DNA of 64,000 nucleotides. Source: JAPWJZ01 sp041287865. GTDB taxonomy: Bacteria > Pseudomonadota > Alphaproteobacteria > Micavibrionales > UBA2020. Under the pieces are notes generated by a model. It was not told the origin of the DNA and searched no databases. It worked only from the letters and a program-made list of their open reading frames with translations. A program made the position numbers and the translations under genes. Of this stretch, positions 61,575 through 64,000 are shown one piece after another. The DNA lies in NCBI GenBank assembly GCA_041287865.1, contig JBGGMV010000064.1, forward strand, positions 1-64,000. Direction: 5' to 3'. Numbering within the stretch: the stretch's first letter is position 1; the number at the start of each line of letters is the position of its first letter.

Positions 61575-61880
61575 TTAAAGATTAAACTTGTTTCCCGGCT
61601 GGCCGACAGCGGGTTTTTCGGGCGAGAGCTCGGGCGGGTTGCCCTTCAGCTCGATCAGTTTTTCACGGAATTCAACCAGCGTATCACGATCGAGCTGCGA
61701 GAAAGGCGTCACCACCGCGCCGCCGTCGCCGTGGCTGCTGGTGCGCATGATCATCACGCGCGCCATGAAATCAAACGTCAGAATATTATCGTAGCCCGAA
61801 GCTTCGTAATGCACCGACAGAACATAGTCGTTGTTCTTGACGGCGCGGTATTGGGCGTTGAAGGCGGCGGTTAATCCCAT
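61575..61880 (-). CDS. Small tandem paralogue 1
   Basis: A 101-residue protein of unrecognised family. ATG 61880 has GAGGA just upstream; the longer frame to 61961 would run into the neighbouring gene. Plan: AAFNAQYRAVKNNDYVLSVHY, FDFMARVMIMRT, a Gly/Ser loop, TPFSQLDRDTLVEFREKLIEL, then KGNPPELSPEKP and a short end FNL (motifs given in pieces). It shares this plan with the next two genes upstream. No signal peptide. Last gene of a four-gene minus-strand array. Confidence 0.68.
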   Translation of the reverse strand: MGLTAAFNAQYRAVKNNDYVLSVHYEASGYDNILTFDFMARVMIMRTSSHGDGGAVVTPFSQLDRDTLVEFREKLIELKGNPPELSPEKPAVGQPGNKFNL

Positions 61881-61887
61881 CTTATCC

Positions 61888-62193
61888 TCACAGATTGAAC
61901 TTGCCGCCGGAGCCGGGCGTGACGGGTTTTTCGGGCGGCAGCTCGGGCGGGTTGCCGCCAAGCTCGATCAGTTTCTCGCGCGCCTCCACCAGCACGTCAC
62001 GGTCAATCAGCGCGAAGGGCAGCGAATTGCCGCCGTGATGGACGGAGGTCGTCATCACGCGCAGCGTGAAATCGTAGAAATAATAATGCCGGCCGTTGCT
62101 GACGCGCAGCATGCAGTCGGTGATCTTCTCGGCGGCATAGCCGTTGAAGGCGTCTTTCAGCGTGGGCGGGGTTTTCGGCATGGGGAGGTTCAT
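61888..62193 (-). CDS. Small tandem paralogue 2
   Basis: A 101-residue member of the array: KDAFNGYAAEKITDCMLRV, FYDFTLRVMTTS, ALIDRDVLVEAREKLIELGG, NPPELPPEKPV, KFNL. The most divergent of the three full copies in its middle. Its ATG (62193) overlaps the end of copy 3 by 4 bases, so the array is translationally coupled. Unknown function. Confidence 0.68.
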   Translation of the reverse strand: MNLPMPKTPPTLKDAFNGYAAEKITDCMLRVSNGRHYYFYDFTLRVMTTSVHHGGNSLPFALIDRDVLVEAREKLIELGGNPPELPPEKPVTPGSGGKFNL

Positions 62194-62492
62194 AGATTGA
62201 GGCCGTTGCCGGGCTTGCCGGTCGCGGGTTTTTCGGCGGGCAGCTCGGGCGGGTTGCCTTTCAGCTCGATCAGTTTTTCGCGCATCTCGACAAGGCTTTC
62301 GCGGTCCAGCTGCGAAAAGGGCGTCACATGGCCGCCGCCTTCCGACGACCCCGTGCGCACGATCATCACGCGCGCCATGAAGTCATAGAGCAGATAATTG
62401 GTCATGCCGCGTGCGGAATAGGACACGCAGAGAACGCTGTCGTTCTCTTTCGACGCCTTGTATTGCTCGTTGAAGCGCGGGGTGAGCGGCAT
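62190..62492 (-). CDS. Small tandem paralogue 3
   Basis: A 100-residue member, closest to paralogue 1: RFNEQYKASKENDSVLCVSY, YDFMARVMIVRTGSSEGGG, TPFSQLDRESLVEMREKLIEL, KGNPPELPAEKPA, LNL. The strict conservation of the NPPEL-x-x-EKP segment against a variable middle suggests a shared partner or surface. Unknown function. Confidence 0.68.
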   Translation of the reverse strand: MPLTPRFNEQYKASKENDSVLCVSYSARGMTNYLLYDFMARVMIVRTGSSEGGGHVTPFSQLDRESLVEMREKLIELKGNPPELPAEKPATGKPGNGLNL

Positions 62493-62564
62493 AAATATAT
62501 CTCTGCACTGGGTTATGCAAAGACGTTAGCACGCGGGTATTTCTATGTAAAGACGCGCAAACCC

Positions 62565-62753
62565 CTACCAGTTGCGCGTTTTGGCGGCGGGCGCAGTTGC
62601 CGCAGGGGCGGTCGAATCATTCGCCTGCAAATGCGCATAGCGGTCATAGCAGAAGCTGTTCGAGCCATAGGTGGAGGTTTGAATCATCTCCAGCGCGACA
62701 TCCACGCCTTTTGACTGTTTATAAGAAACGTTAAACTTTTCAATTAAATTCAT
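62565..62753 (-). CDS. Small tandem paralogue 4, short and divergent
   Basis: A 62-residue protein. ATG 62753 has AAAGGA eight bases upstream. Its start EKFNVSYKQSKGVDVALEM and FCYDRYAHLQA line up with FNxQYKxSKxxDxxL and YDFMARVM of paralogues 1 and 3. The C-terminal helix and NPPEL tail are missing, replaced by an Ala/Thr/Pro end. Either a worn-down or a cut-back member. Confidence 0.5.
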   Translation of the reverse strand: MNLIEKFNVSYKQSKGVDVALEMIQTSTYGSNSFCYDRYAHLQANDSTAPAATAPAAKTRNW

Positions 62754-62891
62754 AATTAAATTCCTTTTAAAGACTAAATCTTGAAAGAAAATAGCAGTCG
62801 AGGACGGTTCTGTCAAACATTATTTTGGGGATAAGTCCTTGCGCATGGCAAGCACTTCTCACGAAGCGGGCGCAGCAGGGATCAATGATAA

Positions 62892-63902
62892 TCAGGCGAT
62901 GGAAAGGATAACCTTGCCGAAATGGGCGCCAGCCTCGAGATAGTCATGGGCGGCCTGCGCCTCGGACAGGTCGAAGACACGATCGACCACGGGGCGGATT
63001 TTCTTCTTTGAAATCAGGGGCCAGACCTGTTTTTGCAGCGCCTTGGCAATCGCGCCCTTCACCGCCACGCTTTGGGGGCGGAGGGTAGAGCCAGTGAGGG
63101 TCAGGCGTTTTGACATCACCTGGAAGATATCCATCTCGGCGTTGCGGCCGCGCTGCATGGCGATGCTGACATGGCGGCCATAGGTCGCCAGCACCTTGAG
63201 GTTACGCGGCACGTAATCGCCGCCGATCATGTCGAGGATGACATCGACGCCCTTTGATTCGGTGGCCTGTAAAACCTCGGCCACGAAATCGCGGTCGCGG
63301 TAGTTGATGGCCAGCTGCGCGCCCAGTTTCAGGCACTGCCTGCATTTGTCTTCCGACCCCGCCGTGACGAAGACCTTCGCACCGAAGGCTTTGGCGACCT
63401 GTATCGCTGTCGTGCCGATGCCGGAGGATCCGCCGTGCACCAGCAGCCGTTCGCCCTTTTTCAGCTGCCCGCGGTCGAACAGGTTCGTCCAGACGGTAAA
63501 GAAGGTTTCGGGCAGGCCTGCGGCCTGCGCGTAATCGAGGCCCTTGGGGATTGGCAGGCATTGCGGAGCGGGCACGACACAATATTCGGCATAACCCCCG
63601 CCCGAGACCAGCGCGCAAAGCGCGTCGCCCTTTTTCCAGCCCTTGACGCCCTTGCCCAGCGCCACGATATCGCCCGCGATTTCCAGCCCCGGCGTGTCGG
63701 TGATGCCCGGGGGCGGCGGATAGAGCCCCTTGCGCTGCAGCAGGTCGGGCCGGTTGACGCCGGCGGCACGCACGCGCACCAGCACCTCGCCCGCCGCCGG
63801 TTTCGGCACCGGAATTTCGGCAAGCTCCAGCCGCTGCGATATAATCGCCACGGCCTTCATGGTCTGCGGGATGGTGATTTTGCGGGCGGGTTTCTTCTTC
63901 AT
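62892..63902 (-). CDS. NAD(P)H-quinone oxidoreductase (zinc-free MDR, PIG3/QOR type)
   Basis: A 336-residue medium-chain reductase. Features: GEVLVRVRAAGVNRPDLLQRKG, YPPPPGITDTPGLEIAGDI, the NADPH motif LVHGGSSGIGTTAIQVAKAFGAKVFVTAG (range about 140-168), and AAGLPETFFTVWTNLFD typical of the PIG3 branch. The catalytic zinc ligands of alcohol dehydrogenases are absent. It overlaps the DUF1192 gene by 4 bases (ATGA), a pairing I know from other alphaproteobacteria. Confidence 0.92.
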   Translation of the reverse strand: MKKKPARKITIPQTMKAVAIISQRLELAEIPVPKPAAGEVLVRVRAAGVNRPDLLQRKGLYPPPPGITDTPGLEIAGDIVALGKGVKGWKKGDALCALVSGGGYAEYCVVPAPQCLPIPKGLDYAQAAGLPETFFTVWTNLFDRGQLKKGERLLVHGGSSGIGTTAIQVAKAFGAKVFVTAGSEDKCRQCLKLGAQLAINYRDRDFVAEVLQATESKGVDVILDMIGGDYVPRNLKVLATYGRHVSIAMQRGRNAEMDIFQVMSKRLTLTGSTLRPQSVAVKGAIAKALQKQVWPLISKKKIRPVVDRVFDLSEAQAAHDYLEAGAHFGKVILSIA

Positions 63903-64000
63903 TTGGTCTTGAAGATGGCGTCGGCCGCGTTTTTATGCTTTTCCTTCTTCGCCATTTCCGCTTCGGCGCGCGCGATTTCGGCCTGCAGCTGCAGCACGTA
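63899..64000 (-). CDS. DUF1192-family protein, C-terminal part
   Basis: The last 33 codons and stop of a gene that enters from the right edge. It reads LQLQAEIARAEAEMAKKE, then a basic stretch and AADAIFKTK at the end. This is the alternating Glu/Ala/Lys helix and A-A-D-x-x-F-K ending of small DUF1192 proteins (about 60 residues), which are common in alphaproteobacteria and of unknown function. Confidence 0.7.
   Translation of the reverse strand, partial: YVLQLQAEIARAEAEMAKKEKHKNAADAIFKTK

Noticed and set aside
1..64000. CRISPR array, insertion sequence, prophage or integrase
   Set aside because: No set of regularly spaced direct repeats, no transposase or integrase motif, and no phage structural gene was found on either strand.

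Overview
This 64-kb window is a dense stretch of chromosome from a Gram-negative alphaproteobacterium. The evidence is a complete division and cell-wall (dcw) cluster from rsmH to ftsZ, followed by lpxC, bamD, recN and ligA. FtsZ has a long linker and ends in the alphaproteobacterial tail IPAFLRRQAN. Break repair is by AddAB rather than RecBCD, GatCAB is present, RNase P RNA is type A, and a DUF1192 gene lies beside a quinone oxidoreductase. I cannot name the genus; a deep, poorly sampled lineage would fit the many unrecognised small proteins. I see no transposase, integrase, prophage gene or CRISPR array.

Layout. 1-3.5 kb: a DUF2238 membrane protein (cut by the edge), tRNA-Ser(GCT) with promoter and terminator, an aldo/keto reductase, and an FAD oxidoreductase coupled to a DMT-type transporter. 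3.6-4.7 kb: three small proteins of one apparent fold behind a good promoter. 4.7-10.9 kb (minus): gatC-gatA-gatB, running with almost no gap into two TerD-family genes, a sulfotransferase and a HAD phosphatase. 11-22 kb: ruvX, a beta-hydroxyacid dehydrogenase, a GNAT enzyme, addB-addA, a VWA protein and an AT-rich orphan. 22-29 kb: sdhCDA, then four unrelated genes, then sdhB with its own promoter. 29-33 kb: a Ham1-type pyrophosphatase, purine nucleoside phosphorylase, and two amidase_2 paralogues around a small membrane protein. 33.2-33.6 kb: rnpB. 33.7-52.5 kb: rsmH-ftsL-ftsI-murE-murF-mraY-murD-ftsW-murG-[small Cys protein]-murC-murB-ddl-ftsQ-ftsA-ftsZ, mostly with overlapping ends. 52.6-55.1 kb: a DUF3800 gene, a lipoprotein and a membrane protein. 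55.4-61.4 kb: lpxC, bamD, recN, an orphan and ligA. 61.5-62.8 kb: four tandem small paralogues. The right end holds a quinone oxidoreductase and a partial DUF1192 gene.

How it works together. Most of the window is housekeeping: peptidoglycan precursor synthesis and the divisome, lipid A and outer-membrane assembly, DNA repair, succinate dehydrogenase and tRNA amidation.

Most worth a second look. (1) The four-gene chain TerD-TerD-sulfotransferase-HAD, joined by ATGA overlaps or a 2-nt gap; both TerD proteins carry a hydrophobic insert. (2) A dispersed palindromic element of about 105-112 bp, present twice, both times between convergent genes, with pairing-preserving changes in its arms. (3) Two clusters of small paralogous proteins, at 3.6-4.7 kb and 61.6-62.8 kb. 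(4) Small, often AT-rich orphan genes set into otherwise conserved operons (sdh, dcw, recN/ligA). Positions, lengths and motifs were read directly from the sequence. Family names come from motif recognition without a database search.
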